44,281 nt of DNA from RGIG1828 sp045586905 (GCA_045586905.1 JAZNBF010000044.1:1-44281), one strand, 5' to 3'; positions 17,634 through 25,497 are shown, numbered from the stretch's first letter. Translations and numbers: made by a program. The notes: generated by a model from the letters alone, not told the origin.

Positions 17634-18331
17634 TGGGTAAAGACGTAATTATTGCATGTGATTTTGACAGTCAGCAAAAAGTGCTCGATTTTCTCGACCT
17701 TTTTACCGACGAAAAACCTTTTGTAAAAATAGGCATGGAGCTGTTCTATTCAGCAGGTCCTGAAATTGTAAAGCAGATCAAAGACAGAGGACACAAAATT
17801 TTTCTCGACCTTAAACTCTGTGACATTCCAAACACTGTTAAAAAATCTATGGCAGTGCTTGCAAATTTAGATGTTGACATGTGCAATCTTCATGCTTTTG
17901 GCACGAAGGCAATGATGGAGGCAGCTCTCGAAGGCCTCACCATAGAAGGCAAAGAAAGACCTCTCCTCATCGCTGTAACTCAGCTCACATCCACAAGCGA
18001 AGAGCGCATGCAAAACGATCTTCTGATTGACCACAAGCTCGAAGATGTTGTAATGCACTATGCTAAAAATGCTGCCGATTGCGGTCTTGATGGTGTTGTT
18101 TGCTCACCTCTCGAGGCTTCACTTGTCAAAGACAAATGCGGCAAGTCGTTTTTAACAGTTACTCCCGGCATCAGATTTGCCGACGGTGATGTTGGTGATC
18201 AGGTGAGAATAACAACACCTGCCAAAGCAAAAGAAATCGGTTCCGACTATATTGTAGTTGGCAGACCAATTACTGCTGCAGAAGATCCTGTTGCTGCTTA
18301 CAGAAGATGCGTTGCAGAATTTGTTGGTTAA
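17633..18331 (+). CDS. pyrF: Orotidine 5'-phosphate decarboxylase
   Basis: 232 residues, the bacterial type 1 length. It decarboxylates OMP to UMP, the last step of the pathway. ACDFDS at the N-terminus, VKIGMELFYSAGPEIV and the catalytic Asp/Lys array LDLKLCDIPNTV (about 59-70) are present. So are TPGIR and the phosphate-binding DYIVVGRPI. The start overlaps the pyrD stop by one base, with GGAGGTG inside pyrD. Confidence 0.96.
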   Translation: MGKDVIIACDFDSQQKVLDFLDLFTDEKPFVKIGMELFYSAGPEIVKQIKDRGHKIFLDLKLCDIPNTVKKSMAVLANLDVDMCNLHAFGTKAMMEAALEGLTIEGKERPLLIAVTQLTSTSEERMQNDLLIDHKLEDVVMHYAKNAADCGLDGVVCSPLEASLVKDKCGKSFLTVTPGIRFADGDVGDQVRITTPAKAKEIGSDYIVVGRPITAAEDPVAAYRRCVAEFVG

Positions 18332-18358
18332 AATTCAATTTTTAAAAAGGAGATAACA

Positions 18359-18994
18359 ATGGATAAAATTACAATAGCAAAAGATTTACTTGCAATTAAG
18401 GCTGTATTTTTCAGCCCCGATAAGCCTTTTACTTGGGCAAGTGGCATAAAAAGTCCCATATACTGTGACAACCGTCTCACTCTTTCCGATGTTAAGGTGA
18501 GATGTGATGTGGAAACAGGTCTTGCCGATCTCATTAAAGAACACTATCCCCAAGCAGAAGTCCTTATGGGTACCTCCACTGCCGGTATTGCTCATGCTGC
18601 AATCACTGCCCACCTTCTCGATCTTCCCATGGGTTATGTAAGAAGTGGATCCAAAGACCATGGCAGACAAAATCAGATCGAAGGTAAGCTTGAGAAAGGT
18701 CAGAAAGTTGTTGTTGTTGAAGACCTTATATCCACAGGCGGCAGTGTTATAGAGGTTGTAAATGTTCTTAGAGAAAACGGAGCCGATGTGCTTGGTATTG
18801 TAAGTATTTTCACTTATGGCATGAAAAAAGGTCTTGAAAGACTTGCCGAGGCTGATGTTATAAATCATAGCCTTTGTGATTTCGATACAATTGCTGAAGT
18901 TGCGGCATCCACTGGATATATTAAAGATACAGATGTGGAAAGACTTATTCGTTTCAGAAATAATCCGAGCGATGAAAGCTGGATAAATAATTAA
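18359..18994 (+). CDS. pyrE: Orotate phosphoribosyltransferase
   Basis: 211 residues. It joins orotate to PRPP to give OMP. The type I phosphoribosyltransferase PRPP loop VVVVEDLISTGGSVIEV (about 118-134) is intact, and GSKDHGRQNQIEG is the flexible catalytic loop with its Lys and Arg. The gene lies 27 nt after pyrF with its own ribosome site AAAAAGGAG. Confidence 0.96.
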   Translation: MDKITIAKDLLAIKAVFFSPDKPFTWASGIKSPIYCDNRLTLSDVKVRCDVETGLADLIKEHYPQAEVLMGTSTAGIAHAAITAHLLDLPMGYVRSGSKDHGRQNQIEGKLEKGQKVVVVEDLISTGGSVIEVVNVLRENGADVLGIVSIFTYGMKKGLERLAEADVINHSLCDFDTIAEVAASTGYIKDTDVERLIRFRNNPSDESWINN

Positions 18995-19011
18995 AATAAG
19001 GATGATATATT

Positions 19012-19926
19012 ATGAAACATCTGATAGACATTTCTGAGCTTTCTATTTTGGAAATAGACAAGCTCATCGAAATAGCAAATGATATTATTGAAAACCCCGG
19101 TAAATATAGCGAAAAATGCAAAAACAAAAAGATTGCAACTCTCTTTTTTGAGCCTTCAACACGTACAAGACTCAGCTTTGAAGCTGCAATGCTCGAGCTT
19201 GGAGGCAGTGTGCTCGGATTTTCAGAGGCTGCATCAAGCTCTGCTGCAAAGGGTGAAAGCATATCCGACACAGTGAAGGTTGTGAGCTTCTATGCCGACA
19301 TCATTGCGATGCGACACTTTAAAGAGGGTGCTCCCATGGCTGCAACTCTCAAATCTGATGTGCCCATCATCAATGCCGGCGACGGTGGTCACAACCACCC
19401 AACTCAGACTCTCACCGACCTTTTGACAATCAAAAAAGAAAAGGGCAGACTTGATAGTCTCACAATAGGCCTCTGTGGTGATCTTAAGTTTGGCAGAACT
19501 GTTCATTCGCTCATCAGCGCTATGGTACGTTATGAAAACATCAGTTTTGTGCTCATATCTCCACCCGAACTTAAGCTTCCCGACTATATTAAAGAAGATG
19601 TCCTCGATAAACGCGGCATACCCTACAAGGAATGTACAAATGTTGACGAAGCAATAGATGAGCTTGATGTTCTCTATATGACAAGAGTTCAGAAAGAAAG
19701 ATTTTTCAACGAAGCTGACTATGAACGCTTGAAAGATAGTTGCATTCTGACACTGGACAAGCTGAAGAGCGCAAAAGACGATATGATAGTTCTTCATCCA
19801 TTGCCGAGAGTTAACGAAATTACAACCGATGTTGACGAAGACTCTCGTGCTTGCTATTTCAAGCAGGCAAAATATGGCAAATATATCAGAATGGCTCTCA
19901 TAATGAAACTGTTGGAGGTGGAATAA
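19012..19926 (+). CDS. pyrB: Aspartate carbamoyltransferase catalytic subunit
   Basis: 304 residues. It condenses carbamoyl phosphate with aspartate, the committed step. The carbamoyl-phosphate loop is FFEPSTRTRLSFE (about 45-57). GDGGHNHPTQTLTDLLTI carries the family His-Pro-Thr-Gln, and HPLPRV near residue 263 completes the active site. Residues Ser and Lys of the 80s loop lie in SSSAAKGESISD. PyrI follows with no gap (TAA directly followed by ATG), fitting an allosteric PyrB-PyrI holoenzyme. Confidence 0.96.
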   Translation: MKHLIDISELSILEIDKLIEIANDIIENPGKYSEKCKNKKIATLFFEPSTRTRLSFEAAMLELGGSVLGFSEAASSSAAKGESISDTVKVVSFYADIIAMRHFKEGAPMAATLKSDVPIINAGDGGHNHPTQTLTDLLTIKKEKGRLDSLTIGLCGDLKFGRTVHSLISAMVRYENISFVLISPPELKLPDYIKEDVLDKRGIPYKECTNVDEAIDELDVLYMTRVQKERFFNEADYERLKDSCILTLDKLKSAKDDMIVLHPLPRVNEITTDVDEDSRACYFKQAKYGKYIRMALIMKLLEVE

Positions 19927-20352
19927 ATGAATATTGATTCTATTAAAAACGGTTTGGTTATAGACCACATCAAAGCCGGCAAAGCGATGGAAATATATAA
20001 TTATTTAAATCTTGAGCATCTCGACTGTCAGGTTGCAATAATCAAAAATGCACAGAGCAGACGAATGGGCAAAAAAGACATAATCAAGATTGATGCCGAG
20101 CTTTCCATAGACTATGACGCACTTGGATATATTGATTCCGGAATAACTGTCAATGTTATCAAAGATGGTGTCAAAGTTGCCAAAATCCATCCCGATTTGC
20201 CCGAAACTCTCACCGATATCATTAAGTGCTCCAATCCCCGATGCATCACATCATCTGAGCACTCTATACATCATGTGTTTAAACTGACCGACAAAGAAAA
20301 AGGCATATATCGATGCATGTATTGCGAGTCACTTCCCAAAGTGAGAAAATAA
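19927..20352 (+). CDS. pyrI: Aspartate carbamoyltransferase regulatory subunit
   Basis: 141 residues, about the usual 150. The N-terminal allosteric nucleotide-binding domain starts IKNGLVIDHIKAGKAMEIYN. The C-terminal zinc domain that contacts PyrB has CSNPRC (Cys-x4-Cys) and CMYC (Cys-x2-Cys). CTP feedback inhibition of ATCase through PyrI is therefore expected. GGAGGTGGA at the end of pyrB is its ribosome site. PyrI presence together with the absence of a PyrR-type leader suggests that flux control is largely allosteric. Confidence 0.95.
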   Translation: MNIDSIKNGLVIDHIKAGKAMEIYNYLNLEHLDCQVAIIKNAQSRRMGKKDIIKIDAELSIDYDALGYIDSGITVNVIKDGVKVAKIHPDLPETLTDIIKCSNPRCITSSEHSIHHVFKLTDKEKGIYRCMYCESLPKVRK

Positions 20353-20367
20353 TCAGAGGTGAATAAA

Positions 20368-20913
20368 ATGACCTACAAAGAGATTACAAAAGCTTTGCCG
20401 GATGCTCTAAAAAAAGATGAGCTAAATGAGATTTTTCGTGGTGAAATTGATGAGGTTTCCATTCTTGGAAATGTACTGGATATTTCACCAGAGCTTTTGC
20501 GTTTGGAGAGCATAAATGATTTCACTTCAAACGGATATAGAATATTAAGAATTAAAGACATCACAGAAGTTTCAGGTTGTGATACAAACGATGCACTTTG
20601 TTTTATGAACTCAATCTGCAGAAAAGAAAACGTTTTTTCATCAGAAAAACCCCACATCGACATAAAATCATGGTCAAGCGTCTTTGAGTTTTTGCAAAAG
20701 TCACAATTGCCCGTCACAGTTGAGTGTGCATTTGATGATGCCATTGACTATTATGTTGGATGGGTGACATCGCTTAATGGTTCAATCGCTAGCATGAAAT
20801 GCTATGATGGCAGTGGCGTTATGTTTGAAGACGAAATGAAAATCAATCTCAGTTTTGTATCACAGGTTATGGTGTATGAAAAATATACCACTCTGACAGC
20901 AAAATACGTATAA
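20368..20913 (+). CDS. Hypothetical protein, possible tandem small beta-barrel (Sm-like) repeat
   Basis: 181 residues, no family I can name. The ATG at 20368 follows AGAGGTGA; the alternative GTG at 20359 lies inside that site. Two halves show the same pattern of a short beta-rich unit with a central Asp-Gly turn ending in a hydrophobic I/V-x-x-[IV] strand. The first is about 40-85 (VLDISPELLRLESINDFTSNGYRILRI). The second is about 122-175 (YYVGWVTSLNGSIASMK, then MKINLSFVSQVMVYEKYT). This resembles small Sm/SH3-like barrels found in many Firmicute hypotheticals. It is the last gene before the operon terminator, 15 nt after pyrI, so it is probably co-transcribed with pyr; a role in pyrimidine metabolism is not implied. 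Confidence 0.7.
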   Translation: MTYKEITKALPDALKKDELNEIFRGEIDEVSILGNVLDISPELLRLESINDFTSNGYRILRIKDITEVSGCDTNDALCFMNSICRKENVFSSEKPHIDIKSWSSVFEFLQKSQLPVTVECAFDDAIDYYVGWVTSLNGSIASMKCYDGSGVMFEDEMKINLSFVSQVMVYEKYTTLTAKYV

Positions 20914-20914
20914 T

Positions 20915-20935
20915 AAAAAATCACCGATATGATAT
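20915..20935. terminator. Left half of the pyr/pfk bidirectional terminator, split by the IS
   Basis: AAAAAATCACCGATATGA (20915-20932) is the left arm, starting one base after the stop of the last pyr-operon gene. Its perfect complement lies at 22226-22243, 1.29 kb away on the other side of the IS. The bases TAT (20933-20935) belong to the original loop and to the target duplication. Confidence 0.85.
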
Positions 20936-20981
20936 TGATATGCACCCCAAAAGTTAGACACTTTTGGAGGTGCATATTTTT

Positions 20982-21347
20982 ATGGAAAAAAAAGGACAAC
21001 TTTTTAAAACTCACTCGCCAGAATTCAAAATATCTGTTATAATGGATATGCAAAATAACCATTTGGGTATAAGAGAAACTGGACGAAAATATCATGTTGA
21101 CCATTCAGTTATACTTAAGTGGGAGCGCATATTCTTAGAAGAAGGAGCCGAAGGTCTAATGAAAGAAAGACGAGGCAGAGCTTGCAAAGAAAGTGGAATA
21201 CAAAAAGGTCGCCCACATAAACTTGATAAACAAGTTGAAGAAGATTTAATTGCAGAAAATCAGCGTCTCAGAATGGAGATAGACTACCTAAAAAAACTGA
21301 GTGCCTTAGTTCTTGCGGAAGAGCGAAAGAGCGGCAGAAAGCGTTAA
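20982..21347 (+). CDS. IS3-family transposase OrfA (helix-turn-helix)
   Basis: 121 residues from ATG 20982, which follows GGAGGTG (20966-20972); a TTG at 20964 is less likely. The N-terminal helix-turn-helix of the IS3/IS150 OrfA type (FKISVIMDMQNNHLGIRETG, then KYHVDHSVILKWERIF) is followed by a C-terminal leucine-zipper-like helix (EEDLIAENQRLRMEIDYLKK) used for dimerisation. OrfA binds the terminal repeats. A seven-A run (21290-21296) near its end, reading CTA AAA AAA CTG, is a likely -1 slippage site that makes the OrfAB transposase. Confidence 0.92.
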   Translation: MEKKGQLFKTHSPEFKISVIMDMQNNHLGIRETGRKYHVDHSVILKWERIFLEEGAEGLMKERRGRACKESGIQKGRPHKLDKQVEEDLIAENQRLRMEIDYLKKLSALVLAEERKSGRKR

Positions 21348-21367
21348 TTATCGCTGAATTAAGGCAG

Positions 21368-22186
21368 ATGTATCCGCTAAAAGATTTGTTAAAATTATCA
21401 GGTCTTGCAAGAAGTAGCTTTTACTATTATCTGAAAGCAAAAGGTACAGATAAATACAAGGAAGTTAAAGACGAAATACTTGATATATTCAACAAAAACA
21501 AAGGTAGATACGGTTATCGTAGAATCTTGACTATACTTAAACAAAAGGGGTATACAATTAACCATAAAACTGTATTAAAGCTGATGAATGAGCTTAATAT
21601 TAAGGGAAAACAACGAAAGAATGGAAAATATCATTCTTACAAAGGTGAAATTGGTAAAGTTGCTGACAATCTGCTCAAAAGAGATTTCTTGGCATCAAAA
21701 CCCTTTGAAAAACTTACAACCGACGTAACTGAATTTAAGGTGTGTGATGATAAAGTATATTTATCTCCTGTGATGGATTTATACAATCGGGAAATCGTAT
21801 CATATTCTATATCCTTAAGTCCAAACCTGTCCCAAATCAGAGAAATGCTTAACGGTTTATTTAAAAAGCTTCCCGATGATGCAACACCACTATTCCATTC
21901 TGATCAAGGATGGCAATACCAACATGCAGAGTATCAACGATTATTGCAAGAACATAATATTACGCAGAGTATGTCCCGCAAAGGAAATTGCATGGATAAC
22001 GGAGCTATGGAAAACTTCTTTGGCAGATTAAAGGTTGAAATGTTTTATGGTGAAAAATTTGAAAGTGTTAACGCATTCATTGACGAGTTAAAAAGATATA
22101 TTGATTACTACAACAACGAAAGAATTTCTATGAAACTAAAAGGAATGAGTCCAGTGCAATACCGAACTCATTCACAAGCAAGTTAA
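21368..22186 (+). CDS. IS3-family transposase OrfB (DDE integrase core)
   Basis: 272 residues as a separate frame from ATG 21368. The -1 frame is open upstream back through the A7 run at 21290, giving junction residues such as RAKERQKALIIAELRQMYPL that fit family fusions. The active product is therefore probably the OrfAB fusion from 20982 to 22186. The HTH_21 segment (KNKGRYGYRRILTILKQKGY) precedes the rve core with the catalytic triad: Asp in LTTDVTEF, Asp in FHSDQGWQY, and Glu in GAMENFFGRLK. Exactly 35 residues separate the last two, so this is DD(35)E. No stops or missing residues. Confidence 0.93.
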   Translation: MYPLKDLLKLSGLARSSFYYYLKAKGTDKYKEVKDEILDIFNKNKGRYGYRRILTILKQKGYTINHKTVLKLMNELNIKGKQRKNGKYHSYKGEIGKVADNLLKRDFLASKPFEKLTTDVTEFKVCDDKVYLSPVMDLYNREIVSYSISLSPNLSQIREMLNGLFKKLPDDATPLFHSDQGWQYQHAEYQRLLQEHNITQSMSRKGNCMDNGAMENFFGRLKVEMFYGEKFESVNAFIDELKRYIDYYNNERISMKLKGMSPVQYRTHSQAS

Positions 22187-22224
22187 TATTTAATTTTGTC
22201 TAAACTTTGGGGTTCACTTCATAT

Positions 22225-22243
22225 TTCATATCGGTGATTTTTT
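22225..22243. terminator. Right half of the pyr/pfk bidirectional terminator, split by the IS
   Basis: TCATATCGGTGATTTTTT (22226-22243) is the exact reverse complement of 20915-20932. With the IS and one TAT copy removed the hairpin reads 18-bp stem, TATT loop, flanked by A6 and T6. It would serve pyr on the plus strand and the phosphofructokinase gene on the minus strand, whose stop is at 22257. Confidence 0.85.
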
Positions 22244-22256
22244 ATTTGAAAAACTT

Positions 22257-23471
22257 TTATCTTACAATATATTCAGGTATTCCGTTTTTATATGTAATAT
22301 TACGCTCACCGGAAATCAGTGGCAATGCATATTTGATAAATGCATCTGTAACATCATTACCTGCTTCGTTAATAAATTCGTCAGGAACGGTTTTTTCACC
22401 ATTGGCGATGTTATTAATGTCGAGAGCATCAAATGAAATTCCATATGTGTCGGCATCTTTTCTTGTCATAGCAATCATTTTGCCCGATTCGCCTTTAAGT
22501 GCTGCCTCAACAGCATATGCGCCACATTCAAATGCTTCATTCACATCGGTGAGCGACGCAATATGTGTTGCACATCTTTGCTGAATGTTAAGTTCGACGC
22601 TTCTCACCTTGATGCCCAATCGGTTTTTGACAAGATATTCAAGCTTTTTACCTGTGCCACCAAGCTGACCGTGGCCAAACATGTCTGTTTTTGAAGATGA
22701 ACTATCCTCTGCCACATATGAACCGTCAGCAAATCGTATACCTTCCGACACAGCTACAATTACGGTATCCTGATTCAATAATTTTTGTCTGATATCAAAC
22801 AGGAAGCGTTCTTCGTCAAAAGCTCTTTCAGGGAGATAAATCAAATCAGGAGCCGACAGCTTTTCGCCTCTTGCAAGAGCTGATGCTGCAGTGAGCCAAC
22901 CTGCGTTTCTTCCCATAATTTCAACTATCAAAACATTTTTAATGTCATAACATCCTGCATCCTGAGCCATCTGAGAAACAACTGTCGATATGTACTTTGC
23001 GCAGCTTCCGAATCCGGGGGAATGATCTGTTCCCATAAGATCGTTATCTATTGTTTTCGGTACGCCTATAACCTTAATTTCATGCTCAGCACAAATCGGC
23101 GCCATTCGCATGACTGTGTCCATCGAGTCGTTGCCGCCAATGTAGAAGAAATAACCAATATTCTTTTCGTTAAAAAAATTAACAATCTGCTTTATTTCGT
23201 CATCATTGTCTTTTTTGAGACGGTATCTGCATGAACCGAGATAAGACGACGGTGTTTGTTTTAAAAGCTCTATATTATTTTCTTTGGAGAATATGGAATT
23301 AAGCTCCATAATATCTCCTCTTAGAATACCTTTGATTCCGTTAACTGCGCCATAGATTGTCCCGCAGTTTTCTTTCGATAAATACTCCGAAATAACACCG
23401 GCAAGCGAAGAATTGATTACTGTTGTCGGGCCGCCCGACTGACCTACTAAAGCGTTTTTTAAACTTGTCAT
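22257..23471 (-). CDS. pfp: 6-phosphofructokinase, probably diphosphate-dependent
   Basis: 404 residues of the phosphofructokinase family. GQSGGPTTVINSSLAG starts the N-terminal nucleotide or PPi site. The phosphate-donor loop reads GGNDSMDT. ATP enzymes have GGDGS with Gly at the fourth position, whereas PPi enzymes have Asp there, as here. PKTIDNDLMGTDHSPGFGS carries the catalytic TIDND with the PPi-type Lys ahead of it. IMGRNAGWL, which contacts fructose 6-phosphate, is also present. A PPi-dependent, reversible enzyme of anaerobe glycolysis is inferred. The start ATG overlaps the stop of the CpXC gene by 4 nt (ATGA), so translation is coupled. The downstream terminator has been split by the IS. 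Confidence 0.9.
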   Translation of the reverse strand: MTSLKNALVGQSGGPTTVINSSLAGVISEYLSKENCGTIYGAVNGIKGILRGDIMELNSIFSKENNIELLKQTPSSYLGSCRYRLKKDNDDEIKQIVNFFNEKNIGYFFYIGGNDSMDTVMRMAPICAEHEIKVIGVPKTIDNDLMGTDHSPGFGSCAKYISTVVSQMAQDAGCYDIKNVLIVEIMGRNAGWLTAASALARGEKLSAPDLIYLPERAFDEERFLFDIRQKLLNQDTVIVAVSEGIRFADGSYVAEDSSSSKTDMFGHGQLGGTGKKLEYLVKNRLGIKVRSVELNIQQRCATHIASLTDVNEAFECGAYAVEAALKGESGKMIAMTRKDADTYGISFDALDINNIANGEKTVPDEFINEAGNDVTDAFIKYALPLISGERNITYKNGIPEYIVR

Positions 23472-24106
23472 GTTGTTTCCTCCTTGTATATATAATCTTC
23501 AACTGTATATCGGTTAATCTTTTGCCAACTTGGAACAGATGGCTCATCTATGAAACCACATGTTTTAACTTTTGCTTTTAAAACATCAAATTCTTTAATC
23601 AACTTTCCGTTGTAATCAAGCTTTTCAAAATATAGCTTTTCATTATCAGATGATTTGTAACAAAGGTTTACATCTTCCATGGGAGTAGCATCGTCATCTG
23701 AAAAGAAGTTGAGCTTTATGTATTCAATATATCTGTCGTCGAGACCATCTTTAAAAATTCTCACCTTTTCAAGTGCTTCAATGTGATAGGTAACCTGCCG
23801 ATATTTAAAATTGAACATGCTGAAAAAATAGGGGAGTAATGTGGGCAGGCTGACATCTGAAGATGGTGTATATGGATCAACTTTAACAGCAAATCCGCTC
23901 CTTTGCGAATAAATAAGCATTGGAATTTCGTAGGTGAAATTGGCAAAGCAGTGCGGACAAGTAACTCTGTTAAGAGAAGAAGAGAGAAAGCTGATGAAAG
24001 CTTCTTCGTCTTTGTCAATATCAATAACATTCACCATAACTTTGTCGATGTCGAAAACTATGCCGCAGTCCTGACATATGCATGTGTAGGCAGGTGTGGT
24101 TTTCAT
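23468..24106 (-). CDS. CpXC-domain zinc protein
   Basis: 212 residues. The N-terminal region has two cysteine pairs, CICQDC (about 9-14) and CPHC (about 53-56), separated by about 40 residues. This matches the CpXC domain, a putative zinc-binding domain of unknown role found mostly in Firmicutes. The middle and C-terminal parts are predicted alpha/beta with no motif I know. It ends SWQKINRYTVEDYIYKEE. A good AGGAG site supports the start. First gene of a two-gene operon with the phosphofructokinase gene. Function not established. Confidence 0.82.
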   Translation of the reverse strand: MKTTPAYTCICQDCGIVFDIDKVMVNVIDIDKDEEAFISFLSSSLNRVTCPHCFANFTYEIPMLIYSQRSGFAVKVDPYTPSSDVSLPTLLPYFFSMFNFKYRQVTYHIEALEKVRIFKDGLDDRYIEYIKLNFFSDDDATPMEDVNLCYKSSDNEKLYFEKLDYNGKLIKEFDVLKAKVKTCGFIDEPSVPSWQKINRYTVEDYIYKEETT

Positions 24107-24135
24107 GTGTTTTTCTCCTGTATTTGCTTTTACTT

Positions 24136-24165
24136 ATTATAACATAAAATATGTGGTTTTTTCAA
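24136..24165 (-). promoter_or_regulatory. Promoter of the CpXC-phosphofructokinase operon
   Basis: Minus-strand TTGAAA (24160-24165), 18-bp spacer, TATAAT (24136-24141), 30 bp upstream of the CpXC ATG. Confidence 0.55.
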
Positions 24166-24196
24166 TAAAATTTTACAATTATTTTACGTTTTACTA

Positions 24197-24225
24197 TTGA
24201 AAAAAAATCAAAATAATTATATAAT
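24197..24225 (+). promoter_or_regulatory. Promoter of the glyA operon
   Basis: TTGAAA (24197-24202), 17-bp spacer, TATAAT (24220-24225), 33 bp upstream of the glyA ATG. The leader is too short for a glycine or folate riboswitch. Confidence 0.6.
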
Positions 24226-24258
24226 ATACTTAATATATAATCAGGAGGTACTGCTCAA

Positions 24259-25497
24259 ATGTATAGCACAGAAGAAATCAGAAAAATAGACCCCCAGGTT
24301 GCTGATGCAATCGAAATGGAAGTAGACAGACAAAGAAATAAAATCGAGCTTATTGCAAGCGAAAATTTTGTCAGCAATGCTGTTATAGAAGCAATGGGTA
24401 CTCCACTTACCAACAAATATGCCGAAGGCTATCCCGGCAAAAGATATTATGGTGGTTGCGAGTGTGTAGATATTGTAGAAAACCTTGCCATCGAGAGAGC
24501 AAAAGAAGTGTTTGGATGTGATCATGCAAACCTTCAGCCTCATTCCGGAGCACAGGCAAATCTTGCAGTGTTTTTTGCTGTTCTTCAGCCCGGTGACACT
24601 GTACTTGGCATGAACCTTTCTCATGGTGGACACCTTTCTCATGGTAGTCCGGTTAATATTTCCGGTAAATATTTCAACATTGTTCCTTATGGTGTAAGTG
24701 AAAAAGATTCAACCATCGACTATGATGCGCTCGAAGCAATTGCAGTTGAAAACAAACCCAAGCTGATCGTAGCAGGCGCTAGTGCCTATCCCCGTGTGAT
24801 TGACTTTGAAAGAATGTCACAAATTGCCAAAAAAGTTGGCGCATATCTCATGGTTGACATTGCCCACATAGCAGGTCTTGTTGCGGCAGGTCTTCATCCA
24901 AGCCCTGTACCATATGCCGATTTTGTTACCACAACAACTCACAAGACACTCAGAGGTCCCCGTGGTGGCATGATTATGTGCAAAGAAGAACATGCTAAGC
25001 TCATAAACAAAGCTGTGTTCCCCGGCATCCAGGGTGGCCCTCTTATGCACATCATCGCAGCAAAAGCAGTTTGCCTCAAAGAAGCTCTTTCTCCCGAATT
25101 TAAGCAGTATCAGACTCAGGTTGTTGCTAATGCAAAAGCATTGTCTGAGGCTCTCATCGCTGAAGGCTTTGACCTCGTATCAGGCGGCACCGACAATCAT
25201 CTCATGCTCTTAGATCTTCGCAATAAATCTGTTACAGGTAAAGAAGCAGAGCATCTTTTAGATGAAGTTGGCATCACTGTTAATAAAAATACCATTCCTT
25301 TTGAAACAACAAGTCCGTTTATAACAAGTGGCATCAGAATTGGTACACCTGCAGTAACAAGCAGAGGAATGAAGGAAGAAGATATGAAGGTTATTGCTCA
25401 TCTTATTGCTCTCACACTCAATTCTTTCGAAGAAAAACAAGATGAAATCAGAGCCGGAGTTAAAGCTCTCACCGAAAAGTATCCTTTATACAGATAA
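24259..25497 (+). CDS. glyA: Serine hydroxymethyltransferase
   Basis: 412 residues, a PLP fold-type I enzyme that interconverts serine and glycine with transfer of a one-carbon unit to tetrahydrofolate, supplying purine, thymidylate and methionine synthesis. Markers are IELIASENFVSNAV at the start, NKYAEGYPGKRYYGGCE, HSGAQAN, DIAHIAGLVAAGLHPSP, and the PLP-lysine motif TTTTHKTLRGPRGG near residue 225. Full length. The ribosome site is AGGAGG. It heads an operon with rarA and a zinc-ribbon protein. Confidence 0.97.
   Translation: MYSTEEIRKIDPQVADAIEMEVDRQRNKIELIASENFVSNAVIEAMGTPLTNKYAEGYPGKRYYGGCECVDIVENLAIERAKEVFGCDHANLQPHSGAQANLAVFFAVLQPGDTVLGMNLSHGGHLSHGSPVNISGKYFNIVPYGVSEKDSTIDYDALEAIAVENKPKLIVAGASAYPRVIDFERMSQIAKKVGAYLMVDIAHIAGLVAAGLHPSPVPYADFVTTTTHKTLRGPRGGMIMCKEEHAKLINKAVFPGIQGGPLMHIIAAKAVCLKEALSPEFKQYQTQVVANAKALSEALIAEGFDLVSGGTDNHLMLLDLRNKSVTGKEAEHLLDEVGITVNKNTIPFETTSPFITSGIRIGTPAVTSRGMKEEDMKVIAHLIALTLNSFEEKQDEIRAGVKALTEKYPLYR

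Larger units (their letters stand above)
20936..22221 (+). mobile_element. Complete IS3-family (IS150-like) insertion sequence, 1286 bp
   Basis: The ends are TG...CA with imperfect inverted repeats of 25 bp, 20 identical: left TGATATGCACCCC then AAAAGTTAGACA, right (reverse complement) TGAAGTGAACCCC then AAAGTTTAGACA. A 3-bp target duplication TAT occurs at 20933-20935 and 22222-22224. The bases equally permit IS ends one base further in and a 5-bp duplication ATATT. It encodes OrfA and OrfB in the -1 arrangement of the family, both intact. It lies inside the loop of a terminator hairpin whose stem arms flank it perfectly. Intact ends, intact frames and an unblemished target suggest a recent insertion. 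Confidence 0.93.

Noticed and set aside
20964..22186. Transposase pseudogene split by a frameshift.
   Set aside because: The -1 offset, the A7 slippage run and the intact DD(35)E triad are the normal organisation of IS3-family elements.
20932..22225. A 5-bp target duplication ATATT with IS ends at 20937 and 22220.
   Set aside because: The bases allow it equally, but the 3-bp reading (TAT) gives the TG...CA termini usual in IS3. Both readings restore the same empty site.
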